Assembly: GCF_004362975.1 (NCBI RefSeq)
Contig: NZ_SNXO01000008.1
Span: forward strand, 1-64,000
Origin: Aminicella lysinilytica
GTDB lineage: Bacteria; Bacillota; Clostridia; Peptostreptococcales; Anaerovoracaceae
DNA length: 64,000 bases
Direction of reading: 5' to 3'
Shown here one piece after another: positions 25,902 through 35,774 of the stretch. A program made the translations under genes and the position numbers. The stretch's first letter is position 1. The number at the start of each line of letters is the position of its first letter. The notes beneath the pieces were generated by a model. The model worked only from the letters and a program-made list of their open reading frames with translations. It was not told the DNA's origin and ran no database searches.

Positions 25902-26873
25902 CTAAGCCATAGCTTTCATGATCGATATTACATCACCGACGATGGCACTTCCAGTCGGAAGGGCGCCGGCGCCTTTTCCGTAGAACATTACTTCACCTAC
26001 GGCGTTGCCCGTAACATATATAGCATTAAATTCGTTAGACACACCTGCAAGAGGGTGACTGTACGGGATCTCCATAGGTTTGATCTCATAAGACAGCTTG
26101 CCGGCTTCGTCAATAGAAGCATGAGCGATAAGCTTGATTTTGCAATCTTTTGCCTTTGCGGCAGCTATGTCATCCATAGTAACGCCGGTTATGCCGACTG
26201 TAGGAATATCCCTAGGCGCAACATATTTATCAAAGGCCAGAGCCATTAAGATCGACAGTTTGTTTGCCACATCTATGCCTTCAACGTCTGCCGTGGGATC
26301 AGCCTCAGCGAAACCCTTTGCCTGAGCGTCTTTCAGGACAGCATCGTAAGCCAGGCCTTCATCACCCATCTTAGTCATGATATAATTGGTGGTACCGTTG
26401 AGTATCCCCATGACATCTGTGAATTCGTTGCCCGCCAGAGCCTCTGTGATAGCCGTCAGGGCAGGAATCCCACCGCCGACGCAGGCTTCGATGCGGATCT
26501 GAACACCGTGGGCCTTAGCCGCAGACGTGAGCTTCTCATAATTAGCCGCAACAGCAGCTTTGTTCGGGGTCACGACACTTTTGCCATGGTTCAGAGCCTT
26601 CAGCATGAATGATGACGATGGCTCTACGCCCCCCAGGGACTCGATGACGATATCCACATCATCTCCGGTCAGGATCGCGTCAACATCAGATGTGACGATG
26701 GCCGGATCGACGCCGTGAGCCTCGACCGCCTTCATATTTATCTCAAGAACGCGGGTGACGCAGTAATCAACGCCGGTACGTCTCGTAATGAGCTCCTTAT
26801 TCATTTTCAAAATGTCGTATGTGCCTCCGCCTACAGTTCCCAGGCCGAGGATGCCGATATTTACTTTCTTCAT
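25902..26873 (-). CDS. hom: Homoserine dehydrogenase lacking the ACT domain
   Basis: Reduces aspartate semialdehyde to homoserine, the branch point to threonine and methionine. The 323-residue product has the N-terminal Rossmann motif [24 protein letters not shown], and the catalytic region [11 protein letters not shown] ... [20 protein letters not shown] ... [18 protein letters not shown]. It stops right after this domain, about 100 residues short of the usual 400-430-residue enzyme, so the C-terminal ACT regulatory domain is absent. ATG 26873 follows AAAGGAGG; the longer open frame upstream is not coding-like. Co-transcribed with the SEC-C gene. Confidence 0.92.
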   Translation of the reverse strand: MKKVNIGILGLGTVGGGTYDILKMNKELITRRTGVDYCVTRVLEINMKAVEAHGVDPAIVTSDVDAILTGDDVDIVIESLGGVEPSSSFMLKALNHGKSVVTPNKAAVAANYEKLTSAAKAHGVQIRIEACVGGGIPALTAITEALAGNEFTDVMGILNGTTNYIMTKMGDEGLAYDAVLKDAQAKGFAEADPTADVEGIDVANKLSILMALAFDKYVAPRDIPTVGITGVTMDDIAAAKAKDCKIKLIAHASIDEAGKLSYEIKPMEIPYSHPLAGVSNEFNAIYVTGNAVGEVMFYGKGAGALPTGSAIVGDVISIMKAMA

Positions 26874-26941
26874 TGTTCCTCCTTTGCGGCTATGCCGTAA
26901 TAATCTAAAATTCATAATATCACAAAAGAAAAAATTTGTCT

Positions 26942-26969
26942 TTAACTTTTGCCAAAAAACTAGTATTAT
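26942..26969 (+). promoter_or_regulatory. Possible trmL promoter
   Basis: TTAACT, 16 bp and TATTAT (26964-26969) lie 22 bp before the trmL ATG, in the short divergent gap with hom. Confidence 0.4.
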
Positions 26970-26991
26970 GTATAGGCAAGGGGGAATAACA

Positions 26992-27462
26992 ATGGCATTA
27001 CATATAGTATTCGTAGAACCGGAAATACCGCCTAACACAGGCAATATCGCCAGGACGTGCGCGGCAACAGATTCTGTGCTGCACCTGGTCCAGCCGCTGG
27101 GCTTCAACATAGACGACAAGTCCGTGAAACGGGCCGGCCTTGATTATTGGCCGTACGTGAAGCTGGAGGTCCACGACTGTCTAGAGGATTTCATGGAGGA
27201 ATATGCGGGAAGGACCATGTATCTGGCTACTACAAAGGGAGGCCGGTGTTACGCAGATGTGGAGTTTCATGATGAAGACATGATTCTGTTCGGCCGCGAA
27301 ACCAAAGGATTGCCGCGGGATTTCATCGAGGCGCACAAAGAAAAGGCTATAAGGATACCAATGAGTGAAAGCACCAGACTGAGGTCTTTCAATCTTTCTA
27401 ATTCTGCCAATATAATATTATTCGAAGCTTTACGACAATTAGGCTTCCCAGGGTTGAAATAG
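26992..27462 (+). CDS. trmL: tRNA (cytidine/uridine-34 2'-O)-methyltransferase
   Basis: A 156-residue SPOUT methyltransferase that methylates the wobble ribose of certain leucine tRNAs. It shows the family opening HIVFVEPEIPPNTGNIARTCAAT, the motif LFGRETKGLP and the trefoil-knot end IPMSESTRLRSFNLSNSANI. ATG 26992 follows AAGGGGG. Length matches TrmL/CspR. rpoN begins 61 bp downstream. Confidence 0.92.
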   Translation: MALHIVFVEPEIPPNTGNIARTCAATDSVLHLVQPLGFNIDDKSVKRAGLDYWPYVKLEVHDCLEDFMEEYAGRTMYLATTKGGRCYADVEFHDEDMILFGRETKGLPRDFIEAHKEKAIRIPMSESTRLRSFNLSNSANIILFEALRQLGFPGLK

Positions 27463-27523
27463 TTACGCTGGATATGGTATAATATTTGCATAAGCGATAC
27501 GGTAGAATGTGAGGCTGATTTAA

Positions 27524-28906
27524 GTGAAACTTGGATATGAATTGACAATTGAGCAGACCCAGAAGCTGTCCATGACGCCAGAATTGATCCAGGCTATCAA
27601 GATACTGCAGCTCAGTAACATTGACCTGTCAGATTATGTTCAGAATGAATTATTGGAGAATCCGATATTGGAAGAAGATAAATCTGCAGGCGATGACGAT
27701 AGCGAACCTGTGGCAGTAGAAGTCGATATCCGAGACAAGATAGTCGAGGATGATTATGATGATGGCAATTACAGACAGTGGGAGAATTCTCCTGATCATG
27801 AGGATTATTCCTTCGAGCAATATACTTCCGCAGAGTTGACTCTGCAGGATTTTTTGTCTGAGCAAATGCAGCTGTCCAGTCTGAAAGGGTTAGATAAGGA
27901 AATAGGCAACTACATAGTTGATGCTATTGACGACAACGGCTACCTTACCGTTACTAATGAAGAAATAATGAAGGAATTCAACGTGGATGATGACAGAGTT
28001 GAGAAGGTCATCGCCTATGTTCATACTATGGAACCCTGTGGAGTGGGCGCACGGAATCTGGCCGAGTGTCTGGAAATACAGCTGGCTACCCGCGGAATAC
28101 TTACAGAGGAAATAGAATATATACTGGAAAACATGCTTCAGGATGTGGCCGATAATAAGATCGGTTTCATAGCCAAGACAGTAGGCCTGAGAAATGATCA
28201 GGTCCAGGCTATAATAGATCTTATCAGGACATTGGAACCTAAGCCGGGGAGGCAGTTTGCCAATGGCGGAGAATCTACCAAGTATGTGGTACCGGATGTG
28301 ACTCTGGAGAAAATCAACGGCGAATACATTGTCAGCAGTAATGATTCCAGCATTCCTAAGCTTATGGTCAGTTCATACTACTCACAGCTTTCTCAGAAAG
28401 CCAAGAGTGATGAGGAACTGAATAAGTATCTGGTGAGCAGATTCAATTCTGCCACTTGGCTCATAAGGAGCATAGAACAGAGAAAACAGACAATATTCAA
28501 TGTGGCCTCGGCCATAGTACATTATCAGATAGATTTCTTCGATAAAGGAGAAAAGTTTATTAAGACCCTTACGTTGAAGCAGATAGCTGATGAGTTGAGC
28601 ATACACGAATCGACAGTCAGCCGCGCAATCAACGGTAAATATATCCAGAGTCCGAGGGGAGTTTTCGAGCTGAAGTATTTCTTCAGCAGCGGCGTTCCTT
28701 CCGGCGACGGAGAAGGTTTATCTTCCAACAGTGTCAAATCTATGATCAAGGATATCATAGACAGCGAGGATCGTAAGAAACCTTTCAGCGATCACGATAT
28801 AGTTGAGATGCTGGGGGAGAAAGAAATAGTTATTTCCAGACGTACGGTGGCTAAGTACAGAGAGGGCATGGGCATACAGTCCTCCTCTAAGAGACGCCGA
28901 TATTAA
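27524..28906 (+). CDS. rpoN: RNA polymerase sigma-54 factor
   Basis: A 460-residue alternative sigma factor needed for -24/-12 promoters with AAA+ activators. Region I is present (LTIEQTQKLSMTPELIQAI onward), followed by an acidic region II, the core-binding domain, the HTH near 365-385 (LKQIADELSIHESTVSRAI) and the RpoN box at the C-terminus (RRTVAKYREGMGI). Start is GTG 27524 with GAGG upstream. It precedes the glycolytic genes, where related genomes often carry the cggR repressor; no cggR is present here. No activator is encoded in the window. Confidence 0.95.
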   Translation: MKLGYELTIEQTQKLSMTPELIQAIKILQLSNIDLSDYVQNELLENPILEEDKSAGDDDSEPVAVEVDIRDKIVEDDYDDGNYRQWENSPDHEDYSFEQYTSAELTLQDFLSEQMQLSSLKGLDKEIGNYIVDAIDDNGYLTVTNEEIMKEFNVDDDRVEKVIAYVHTMEPCGVGARNLAECLEIQLATRGILTEEIEYILENMLQDVADNKIGFIAKTVGLRNDQVQAIIDLIRTLEPKPGRQFANGGESTKYVVPDVTLEKINGEYIVSSNDSSIPKLMVSSYYSQLSQKAKSDEELNKYLVSRFNSATWLIRSIEQRKQTIFNVASAIVHYQIDFFDKGEKFIKTLTLKQIADELSIHESTVSRAINGKYIQSPRGVFELKYFFSSGVPSGDGEGLSSNSVKSMIKDIIDSEDRKKPFSDHDIVEMLGEKEIVISRRTVAKYREGMGIQSSSKRRRY

Positions 28907-28932
28907 ATGGTTTTTAATATCCGTCAAGGATG

Positions 28933-28962
28933 TTGAAATAAATAATTTAATCAATCAATAAT
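28933..28962 (+). promoter_or_regulatory. Possible promoter of gap-pgk-tpi
   Basis: TTGAAA (28933-28938), 18 bp and AATAAT (28957-28962) lie in the 94-bp gap before gap. ATCAATCA-like units are repeated around the -10 region and could be a protein-binding site. Confidence 0.3.
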
Positions 28963-29000
28963 CAATCACTACTAATTTTTAATTCGAGGAGGATACTGAG

Positions 29001-30020
29001 ATGGCAATTAAAGTTGGTATAAGCGGATTCGGAAGAATTGGCAGAGTCGTAATAAGGGCAGCAATGGATATGCCCGAGATCGAAATAGCAGGTATCAATG
29101 TTCGTAATTCAGACATTGATTACATGGTTTACATGCTGAAGTATGACAGTACTTTCGGCAGATTTCCTAAGGAACTGGGCAGATATGAGGACGGACTTCT
29201 CATTGACGGCAAGAAAGTACCTGTTTACAGTGAAGGCGAAGCTAAGAACATTCCATGGGATCGTTGTGGAGCCGAGTACATTGTAGAGGCTACCGGCGCT
29301 TATACTACTACAGAAAAGGCAATGGATCATATTACTTACGGAGGAGCTAAGAAGGTCATAATATCAGCCCCGGCGAAAGATAAGACCACGCCTACTTTTG
29401 TTTACAGAGTAAACTCAGATAACTATACGCCTGACATGGATGTAGTATCTAACGCATCATGTACTACTAACTGTCTGGCACCACTTTGCAAGGTCGTAAA
29501 CGATCACTTCGGCATCGACCAGGGACTTATGTCTACGATCCACTCGGCAACAGCCAAGCAGAAGGTAGTAGATGCCCGTTCCCTGAAAGACTGGAGAACA
29601 GGAAGATCCGTATTTGGAAATATCATTCCATCTACTACAGGCGCAGCTAAGGCAGTTGGTCTGGTTATCCCTGATCTGGCAGGCAGAATGACGGGCATAT
29701 CATACAGAGTACCTACAGCAGATGTTTCTGTTATCGACCTGAACATAATGCTGAAGAAGTCAGCTTCCTATGAAGATATCTGCAGAGCCGTAAAGAACGC
29801 TGCCGATACTGACCTTCACGGTGTAATAGAATATGTTGATGATGAAGTAGTTTCAGGCGATTTCGTAGGAGATGCTCATACATCCATATTCGATGCAAGA
29901 GAAGGTATCGAGCTTAATGACAAGTTCTTCAAACTCATTGCTTATTATGACAACGAGTACGGTTATTCCAGCAAAACTCTGGAGATCATCAAACACATGT
30001 ATGAAGTGGATCACAGATAG
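29001..30020 (+). CDS. gap: Glyceraldehyde-3-phosphate dehydrogenase, type I
   Basis: A 339-residue phosphorylating, NAD-linked glycolytic enzyme. It has the Rossmann start [15 protein letters not shown], the active-site motif [11 protein letters not shown] with catalytic Cys154, and [12 protein letters not shown] with [21 protein letters not shown] in pieces. AGGAGG precedes ATG 29001. First of three consecutive lower-glycolysis genes (gap, pgk, tpi), 19 bp before pgk. Confidence 0.97.
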   Translation: MAIKVGISGFGRIGRVVIRAAMDMPEIEIAGINVRNSDIDYMVYMLKYDSTFGRFPKELGRYEDGLLIDGKKVPVYSEGEAKNIPWDRCGAEYIVEATGAYTTTEKAMDHITYGGAKKVIISAPAKDKTTPTFVYRVNSDNYTPDMDVVSNASCTTNCLAPLCKVVNDHFGIDQGLMSTIHSATAKQKVVDARSLKDWRTGRSVFGNIIPSTTGAAKAVGLVIPDLAGRMTGISYRVPTADVSVIDLNIMLKKSASYEDICRAVKNAADTDLHGVIEYVDDEVVSGDFVGDAHTSIFDAREGIELNDKFFKLIAYYDNEYGYSSKTLEIIKHMYEVDHR

Positions 30021-30039
30021 GAGAATAGAGGAATCGATT

Positions 30040-31224
30040 ATGAAAAAAACTATCAGGGATATCGATGTCAAAGGAAAGAAAGTAATCGTCAGGTGTGATT
30101 TCAACGTACCTATGCAGGACGGCAAGATCTCCGACGATACCAGAATAAAGGCGGCTTTGCCTACCATCAATTATCTGATGGAGCACGGCGCCAAAGTGAT
30201 TCTCATGTCACATATGGGCAGGCCTAAGGGCGAGCCCAAGATGGAGTTCACATTGAAACCTGTTGCTGACAGGCTCTCTGAATACCTGAATAAGGATGTG
30301 TTGTTCATAAGCAGTCCTACAGTAGTAGACGACCGGGTAAGGAAGGCTGCAGCCGACCTTGAACCGGGCCAGGTAATGCTTCTGGAAAACGTGCGCTTCA
30401 GGAAGGAAGAGACGGATAACGGAGCAGACTTCGCCAGGGAACTTGCGTCACTGGCAGAGATATTCGTTCAGGAGGCTTTTGGCACGGCTCACAGAGCCCA
30501 TGCTTCAACGGCCGGCATAGCGGATTATCTTCCGGCAGTATCGGGCTTCCTTATAGAAAAGGAAGTGAAATTCCTGGGCAGCGCTGTGGAAGATCCTAAG
30601 AAACCGTTCGTTGCAATTATGGGCGGAGCGAAGGTAGTAGATAAGATCCCGGTTATCAGGAATCTCATCGGCAAAGTCGACACGCTGATCATAGGCGGAG
30701 GCATGTCATTCACATTCTTTAAAGCGATGGGCCTGGAAATAGGCAAATCACTTTTGGATGAAGAAAACATCGGACTTGCCGGCGACCTTATGAAGGAAGC
30801 CGAGGCAGCCGGAGTGAAAATGCTCTTGCCTGTAGATGTAGTCTGCGGCAGGGAATTCGCCAACGATACAGAAATAGTAACTGTAGATAATGATAAGATT
30901 CCTGCGGATATGATGGGCATGGATATAGGTCCTAAGACAGTTGCAATGTATGCGGATGTTATCGCAAAGGCTGCGACAGTCGTATGGAACGGTCCTATGG
31001 GAGTCTTCGAAATGTCTAACTTTGCTGAAGGCACAAAGGCTATAGCAAAGGCTATGGCAGAGTGTAAAGGCATAACGATCATAGGCGGCGGAGATTCTGC
31101 AGCTGCAGTGGAACAGTTTGGATTTGCAGACAAAATGACACATATTTCAACAGGCGGCGGCGCTTCACTGGAATTCCTTGAAGGCAAGGTTTTGCCGGGA
31201 ATCGCCGTAATAGAAGATAAATAG
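30040..31224 (+). CDS. pgk: Phosphoglycerate kinase
   Basis: A 394-residue enzyme making ATP from 1,3-bisphosphoglycerate. Motifs: [32 protein letters not shown], and the nucleotide site ILGGAKV-like [12 protein letters not shown] with WNGPMGVFE and GGGDSAAA near the end. ATG 30040 was chosen over upstream in-frame codons inside gap because GAATAGAGGA precedes it and it aligns with the family start. tpi follows 14 bp later. Confidence 0.97.
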   Translation: MKKTIRDIDVKGKKVIVRCDFNVPMQDGKISDDTRIKAALPTINYLMEHGAKVILMSHMGRPKGEPKMEFTLKPVADRLSEYLNKDVLFISSPTVVDDRVRKAAADLEPGQVMLLENVRFRKEETDNGADFARELASLAEIFVQEAFGTAHRAHASTAGIADYLPAVSGFLIEKEVKFLGSAVEDPKKPFVAIMGGAKVVDKIPVIRNLIGKVDTLIIGGGMSFTFFKAMGLEIGKSLLDEENIGLAGDLMKEAEAAGVKMLLPVDVVCGREFANDTEIVTVDNDKIPADMMGMDIGPKTVAMYADVIAKAATVVWNGPMGVFEMSNFAEGTKAIAKAMAECKGITIIGGGDSAAAVEQFGFADKMTHISTGGGASLEFLEGKVLPGIAVIEDK

Positions 31225-31238
31225 CAGGAGGTTTAGCT

Positions 31239-31994
31239 ATGGCATTGAGAATACCCTTTATAGCAGGAAACTGGAAAATGTTTAAAACCAATAAAGAAGC
31301 GCTTGAATTCGCTGAAGAGTTCAAGAAACTGTATCAGGATACAGATGTGAAGACAGCGATCTGCGCGCCTTTCACACAACTTGAGACACTGAAGAAGGCT
31401 TTTGCCGGTACCTGCATAGGCGTCGGAGCTCAGAATATGCATTTTGAGGACGAAGGTGCTTTCACAGGGGAGATATCTCTGCCTATGCTGAAGGAAATAG
31501 GCGTGGATTACTGCATAATCGGTCATTCCGAGAGAAGGCAGTACTTCGCCGAAACAGATGAAACAGTAAATCTCAAACTCAAAAAGTTATTAAACGAAAG
31601 CGATATAGTCCCTATCCTCTGTGTAGGAGAAAACCTGGAGCAAAGGGAAGCCGGGAAAGAATCAGAAATAGTGGAAAATCAGATCAAGGCAGATCTGGAT
31701 GGACTCTCAGCTGATAAGGTAGCAAGGATGGTCATTGCCTATGAACCGATATGGGCTATAGGCACGGGCAAGACAGCTTCCGCTGAGCAGGCAGGAGAAA
31801 TGTGCGCCCTTATCAGAAGAGTATTAGAAAAACTTTATGACGAAGACGTTTGCGATCAGGTCACTATCCAGTATGGCGGCAGTGTCAAACCGGAAAACGC
31901 CACAGAAATCATGAATATGGGAGAAGTGGATGGCGCCCTCGTAGGCGGAGCAAGCCTTAAACCCGATAAGTTTATGGGCATCATCAACTTTTAG
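31239..31994 (+). CDS. tpiA: Triosephosphate isomerase
   Basis: A 251-residue TIM-barrel enzyme interconverting dihydroxyacetone phosphate and glyceraldehyde 3-phosphate. Catalytic residues lie in GNWKMFK (Lys), IIGHSERRQYF (His) and AYEPIWAIGTGK (Glu); the phosphate loop is YGGSVKPENA. AGGAGGTTTAGCT precedes the ATG. pgm and eno, often next in Firmicutes, are replaced here by secG. Confidence 0.97.
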   Translation: MALRIPFIAGNWKMFKTNKEALEFAEEFKKLYQDTDVKTAICAPFTQLETLKKAFAGTCIGVGAQNMHFEDEGAFTGEISLPMLKEIGVDYCIIGHSERRQYFAETDETVNLKLKKLLNESDIVPILCVGENLEQREAGKESEIVENQIKADLDGLSADKVARMVIAYEPIWAIGTGKTASAEQAGEMCALIRRVLEKLYDEDVCDQVTIQYGGSVKPENATEIMNMGEVDGALVGGASLKPDKFMGIINF

Positions 31995-32006
31995 GAACTA
32001 AAATAC

Positions 32007-32035
32007 TTGATTTTTAAAGTTTATTGTGATAAAGT
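32007..32035 (+). promoter_or_regulatory. Possible secG promoter
   Basis: TTGATT (32007-32012), 17 bp, TAAAGT (32030-32035). A 7-bp hairpin (AGAACTG/CAGTTCT) follows at about 32051-32067 without a T-tract, just before the ribosome site. Confidence 0.4.
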
Positions 32036-32083
32036 TAGATAGTTATATTCAGAACTGTTTCAGTTCTAAGAGGAGGTTAGTTA

Positions 32084-32317
32084 ATGTATACTGCAATGAT
32101 GGTTGTCTTAGCGATCGTAAGTGCACTGATGATTCTTGTGATACTTATGCAGTCCAGTAACAGTGACGGTCTGTCCGGTTCTATCGCCGGCGGAGCAGAG
32201 CAGCTTTTCGGCAAGAAGAAGAGCCGCGGTTATGAAGCTATATTGAACAGAATTACCATAGTTCTGTCAGTAGTGTTTATAGTATTGTCACTAGTACTAG
32301 TTACCCTGGGCAAATAA
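32084..32317 (+). CDS. secG: Protein translocase subunit SecG
   Basis: A 77-residue membrane protein of the SecYEG channel: two helices (about 3-20 and 54-74) joined by the conserved cytoplasmic loop LMQSSNSDGLSGSIAGGAEQLFG, which is diagnostic. AGAGGAGG precedes ATG 32084. It stands between tpiA and hppA; the secG position next to glycolytic genes is common in Firmicutes. Confidence 0.95.
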   Translation: MYTAMMVVLAIVSALMILVILMQSSNSDGLSGSIAGGAEQLFGKKKSRGYEAILNRITIVLSVVFIVLSLVLVTLGK

Positions 32318-32352
32318 TCACTTATTAAGTGTTTATTGATAATTTTTATACA

Positions 32353-32412
32353 TTCGCTTTTAAAGAGGTGCTTTTACGAGTGCCTCTTATAACTTAATGA
32401 GCGAAGAGGAGG
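32353..32412 (+). promoter_or_regulatory. Structured leader of hppA near its ribosome site
   Basis: An outer helix (TTCGCT 32353-32358 with AGCGAA 32400-32405) encloses an inner one (AAGAGG 32363-32368 with CCTCTT 32383-32388). The same CCTCTT could instead pair with AAGAGG of the ribosome site at 32404-32409, so two exclusive folds are possible. It may also serve as the end of the secG transcript. Regulation is speculative. Confidence 0.35.
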
Positions 32413-32418
32413 TATTAT

Positions 32419-34425
32419 ATGTTGAAGTTTGTTGCTCCTATCTGCGCAATAATTGCTTTACTCGTAGCCTTTGGTTTGGCTGCCTGGATAAAGAAGTGCA
32501 GTGATGGAAACGACAGAATGAAGGAAATCTCTGGTTTTATCAGAGAAGGAGCTTTTGCTTTCCTGAAGAGAGAGTATAAGTTCATGGCCGTTGTCATAGT
32601 AGTCCTGTTCCTGGCACTTGGAATCTGTATCAACTGGACTACAGGAGTTCTCTATCTCTGCGGAGCACTGTTATCAGTATTAGCAGGATTCTTCGGAATG
32701 AACGTGGCAACGCTTGGTAATGTAAGGACAGCCGATGCCGCTATGGAATCGGGAATGCCTAAAGCATTGAAGATCGCTTTCAGAAGTGGATCAGTTATGG
32801 GTCTCTGTGTTGCAGGTCTTGGTCTTTTTGGACTAGGAATCGTATTCAGCGTACTCAATCTGGCTACTGTAGTGGAATGCGTAACAGGATTTGGATTCGG
32901 AGCTTCTTCCATGGCTCTCTTCGGAAGAGTAGGTGGTGGTATCTACACTAAGGCAGCCGATGTCGGCGCTGACCTTGTAGGTAAAGTCGAAGCAGGTATC
33001 CCTGAGGATGATCCAAGGAACCCGGCCGTTATCGCAGATAATGTTGGAGACAATGTTGGAGACGTTGCAGGAATGGGTTCTGACCTGTTCGAGTCATACG
33101 TTGGTTCTATAATTTCAGCTATTACACTTGCAGCAGTTGCTGTACAGCAGGCTGAAGTAAGCGCTATGTTTGATGAGCGCACAGCAGCCATCTTCCCGTT
33201 GATCCTTGCAGCAGTTGGTCTGATAGCATCAGTAATAGCCATTCTGTGTGTAAGAGGAAGCGATAAGGGAAGCCCGGCTAAATCTCTTAATATGGCCACT
33301 TATATAAGTGCTGCTATCGTAGTAGTAGCGTCCTTGTGGCTAAGTAAGGTCATGCTTGGAACATTTAATTATGCATATGCAATCATCGCAGGACTGATAG
33401 TAGGAGTTGCCATAGGCAAGATCACTGAGATCTACACTTCAGCTGACTATAAGCATGTTAAGAAAATTGCTGAACAGTCACAGACAGGTGCCGCAACTAC
33501 AATCATTTCAGGACTGGGAGTAGGAATGCTTTCAACTCTCTGGCCAATAATCTGCATCGTTATAGGAATCTACATTTCATATAACTTCGCAGGTGTATAT
33601 GGAATCGCTCTTTCCGCTGTCGGCATGCTGTCGATCACAGGAATCACTGTAGCAGTTGATGCTTACGGTCCTGTATCAGATAATGCCGGAGGAATTGCCG
33701 AGATGGCAGAGCTTCCAGAAGACGTAAGAAATATTACAGATAAACTTGACTCAGTTGGTAACACTACTGCAGCCATAGGAAAGGGCTTTGCCATTTGTTC
33801 TGCAGCATTGACTGCACTGGCACTGTTCGTATCCTTCGCAACAGTGTCCGGCTTACATGCCATAGACCTGTTGAGTCCAATCGTTATTATCGGTCTGTTC
33901 ATAGGAGCAATGTTACCATTCATATTCACAGCTATGACTATGAATTCAGTTGGTGATGCTGCAAACGAAATGATAGAAGAGGTAAGAAGACAGTTCAGAG
34001 AGGATAAAGGTATCCTTGCAGGAACTTCCAAGCCTGATTATGCTAAGTGCGTAGATATTTCAACTACAGCAGCACTTAAGAAAATGATCGTTCCGGGCCT
34101 TATGGCTATCGTAGTTCCTATTGCAGTAGGTTTTATCCTCGGTTCAGATGCTCTTGGCGGAATGCTTGCAGGAGCACTGTCATCAGGCGTACTGCTGGCT
34201 ATCATGATGGCTAATGCAGGCGGCGCATGGGATAATGCCAAGAAGTATATCGAAGAAGGCAATTATGGCGGCAAGGGTTCTGAAACCCATAAAGCTACTG
34301 TTGTTGGAGATACAGTCGGAGATCCGTTCAAGGATACATCCGGTCCTTCCATCAACATTCTGATCAAGCTCATGACTATCGTTTCACTGGTATTCGCACC
34401 ACTGTTCGGAGCTGGCTTGCTCTAA
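32419..34425 (+). CDS. hppA: Membrane ion-pumping pyrophosphatase, K+-dependent type
   Basis: A 668-residue protein of about 16 membrane helices that couples pyrophosphate hydrolysis to H+ or Na+ export. The substrate site is [18 protein letters not shown] followed by [15 protein letters not shown]; a second acidic motif is [15 protein letters not shown] near the C-terminus. [10 protein letters not shown] has Ala where K+-independent enzymes have Lys, indicating K+ activation. Whether Na+ or H+ is moved cannot be settled by eye. Pyrophosphate-driven pumping fits an energy-limited anaerobe. Confidence 0.95.
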   Translation: MLKFVAPICAIIALLVAFGLAAWIKKCSDGNDRMKEISGFIREGAFAFLKREYKFMAVVIVVLFLALGICINWTTGVLYLCGALLSVLAGFFGMNVATLGNVRTADAAMESGMPKALKIAFRSGSVMGLCVAGLGLFGLGIVFSVLNLATVVECVTGFGFGASSMALFGRVGGGIYTKAADVGADLVGKVEAGIPEDDPRNPAVIADNVGDNVGDVAGMGSDLFESYVGSIISAITLAAVAVQQAEVSAMFDERTAAIFPLILAAVGLIASVIAILCVRGSDKGSPAKSLNMATYISAAIVVVASLWLSKVMLGTFNYAYAIIAGLIVGVAIGKITEIYTSADYKHVKKIAEQSQTGAATTIISGLGVGMLSTLWPIICIVIGIYISYNFAGVYGIALSAVGMLSITGITVAVDAYGPVSDNAGGIAEMAELPEDVRNITDKLDSVGNTTAAIGKGFAICSAALTALALFVSFATVSGLHAIDLLSPIVIIGLFIGAMLPFIFTAMTMNSVGDAANEMIEEVRRQFREDKGILAGTSKPDYAKCVDISTTAALKKMIVPGLMAIVVPIAVGFILGSDALGGMLAGALSSGVLLAIMMANAGGAWDNAKKYIEEGNYGGKGSETHKATVVGDTVGDPFKDTSGPSINILIKLMTIVSLVFAPLFGAGLL

Positions 34426-34442
34426 TCAATTAAGCTAATATG

Positions 34443-34488
34443 AGGACTGCAGCACATACGAGATTTCGTCTGTACTGCGGTCCTTTTT
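34443..34488 (+). terminator. Intrinsic terminator after hppA
   Basis: AGGACTGCAG pairs with CTGCGGTCCT (one G-T pair) around a 22-nt loop, followed by TTTT. It closes the hppA unit just before the dehydratase-like genes. Confidence 0.75.
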
Positions 34489-34502
34489 AATAAGAGGTAA
34501 CG

Positions 34503-35774
34503 ATGAAAGACCTGGTTAAGAAATTTGGAGAATTTACAACAGAAGAGATACGCAGGAAGCCGCGCAGAGCCAGAAAAATCCTCATAGGAGCTTTCAGGGG
34601 TTTTGGAGTAGTCACAAGATACGCAGGAAATAAGGAAGATCTGCCTGCACGTAAGTACCTTATGTATCTGTGTAATGAGGCTATGGCAGGGCCTTTGGCA
34701 CATCCGGACGGTACGGTCATAGTAAGCATATTCACTCCCTGTGAGTTTCTGCAGGCTATGGGCCTTAAACCGGTATTTCCGGAAGGCCTCGGTTGCTATA
34801 TGACAGCCTCTGCCTGTGAAAATGTGTTCCTTGAGAAAGCAGAAGAATGTGGCGTACCGGAAACCCTTTGTTCATATCATAAGATGCTCATAGGCATGGC
34901 AGAGACAGGAGTTTTGCCAAAGCCGGCTTGCATAGTCAATACTTCAATGGCCTGCGATGCCAATCAGCTCTCTTTCAGATACCTGGCTGAGTATTTCCAT
35001 GTGCCGCATTTTCTTTTGGATGTACCTACAGGTTGCAGCAAGACCAATGTAGATTATATGGCCAGCCAGCTTCACGATATGGTGGATTTCCTCCAGGAGA
35101 CTACCGGGCGTTACATGGATCCGGAGAAATTAGCCGGAATAATGAACAGGGCGGCTGAGACCATTGGAAACTACAGGAAAATACTGGCACTTAAGGCTGT
35201 GAAACATGAGAAAACCAAGATAACCTATCATATGCTTGATATCTTCGCAACCCACGTGCTTCTGGGATCTGAAGAAGTGCTGCAGTATACAGAGCGGATG
35301 ATCAGAGATTTGAAGAAGCTGCCTGAGTCTACGCCGGGCGTAAGGATAATGTGGGTCCACACGATGCCTTACTGGCAGAAGTCTGTGGCTGATATATTCA
35401 ACTACAATGACAAGATCGAAGTTGTTAGCTGTGATATGATCTATGACGGATTCACCGAACTGGATCCTGCTAAGCCATATGAATCTCTTTCAAGGCAGAT
35501 GCTTAAGAATCATTTCAACGGTTCTGGCCAGCGGAGGATAGACAGAGTTCTGGAGTATTCCAGAAAGATGAACATAGATGGTATTCTGTATTTCTGCCAC
35601 TGGGGCTGCAAGCAGACCCTTGGATGCGGCCCTATGGCCAAGGCGGCATTTGAACAGGCAGGTTTTCCTACTCTTACTCTGGATGGAGATGGCTGTGATA
35701 GCAGAAATATTCAGGAAGGTCAGATGGTCACAAGGATAGGAGCGTTCATAGAACAGCTGGAGGCGTTGAAATGA
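34503..35774 (+). CDS. 2-Hydroxyacyl-CoA dehydratase-family iron-sulfur protein
   Basis: A 423-residue member of the HgdB/FldB-type superfamily, which includes radical dehydratases of 2-hydroxyacyl-CoA, benzoyl-CoA reductase subunits and the double-cubane cluster proteins. Cysteines likely to bind iron-sulfur cluster occur in FTPCEF, TASACENV, MACDANQ, TGCSKT, CHWGCKQTLGCGP and GDGCDS. It is encoded with a partner that carries a second HgdB-like domain fused to the activase, overlapping by 4 bp. No CoA-transferase or acyl-CoA dehydrogenase lies nearby, so the substrate is unknown and a non-dehydratase reductase role is equally possible. Confidence 0.8.
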   Translation: MKDLVKKFGEFTTEEIRRKPRRARKILIGAFRGFGVVTRYAGNKEDLPARKYLMYLCNEAMAGPLAHPDGTVIVSIFTPCEFLQAMGLKPVFPEGLGCYMTASACENVFLEKAEECGVPETLCSYHKMLIGMAETGVLPKPACIVNTSMACDANQLSFRYLAEYFHVPHFLLDVPTGCSKTNVDYMASQLHDMVDFLQETTGRYMDPEKLAGIMNRAAETIGNYRKILALKAVKHEKTKITYHMLDIFATHVLLGSEEVLQYTERMIRDLKKLPESTPGVRIMWVHTMPYWQKSVADIFNYNDKIEVVSCDMIYDGFTELDPAKPYESLSRQMLKNHFNGSGQRRIDRVLEYSRKMNIDGILYFCHWGCKQTLGCGPMAKAAFEQAGFPTLTLDGDGCDSRNIQEGQMVTRIGAFIEQLEALK

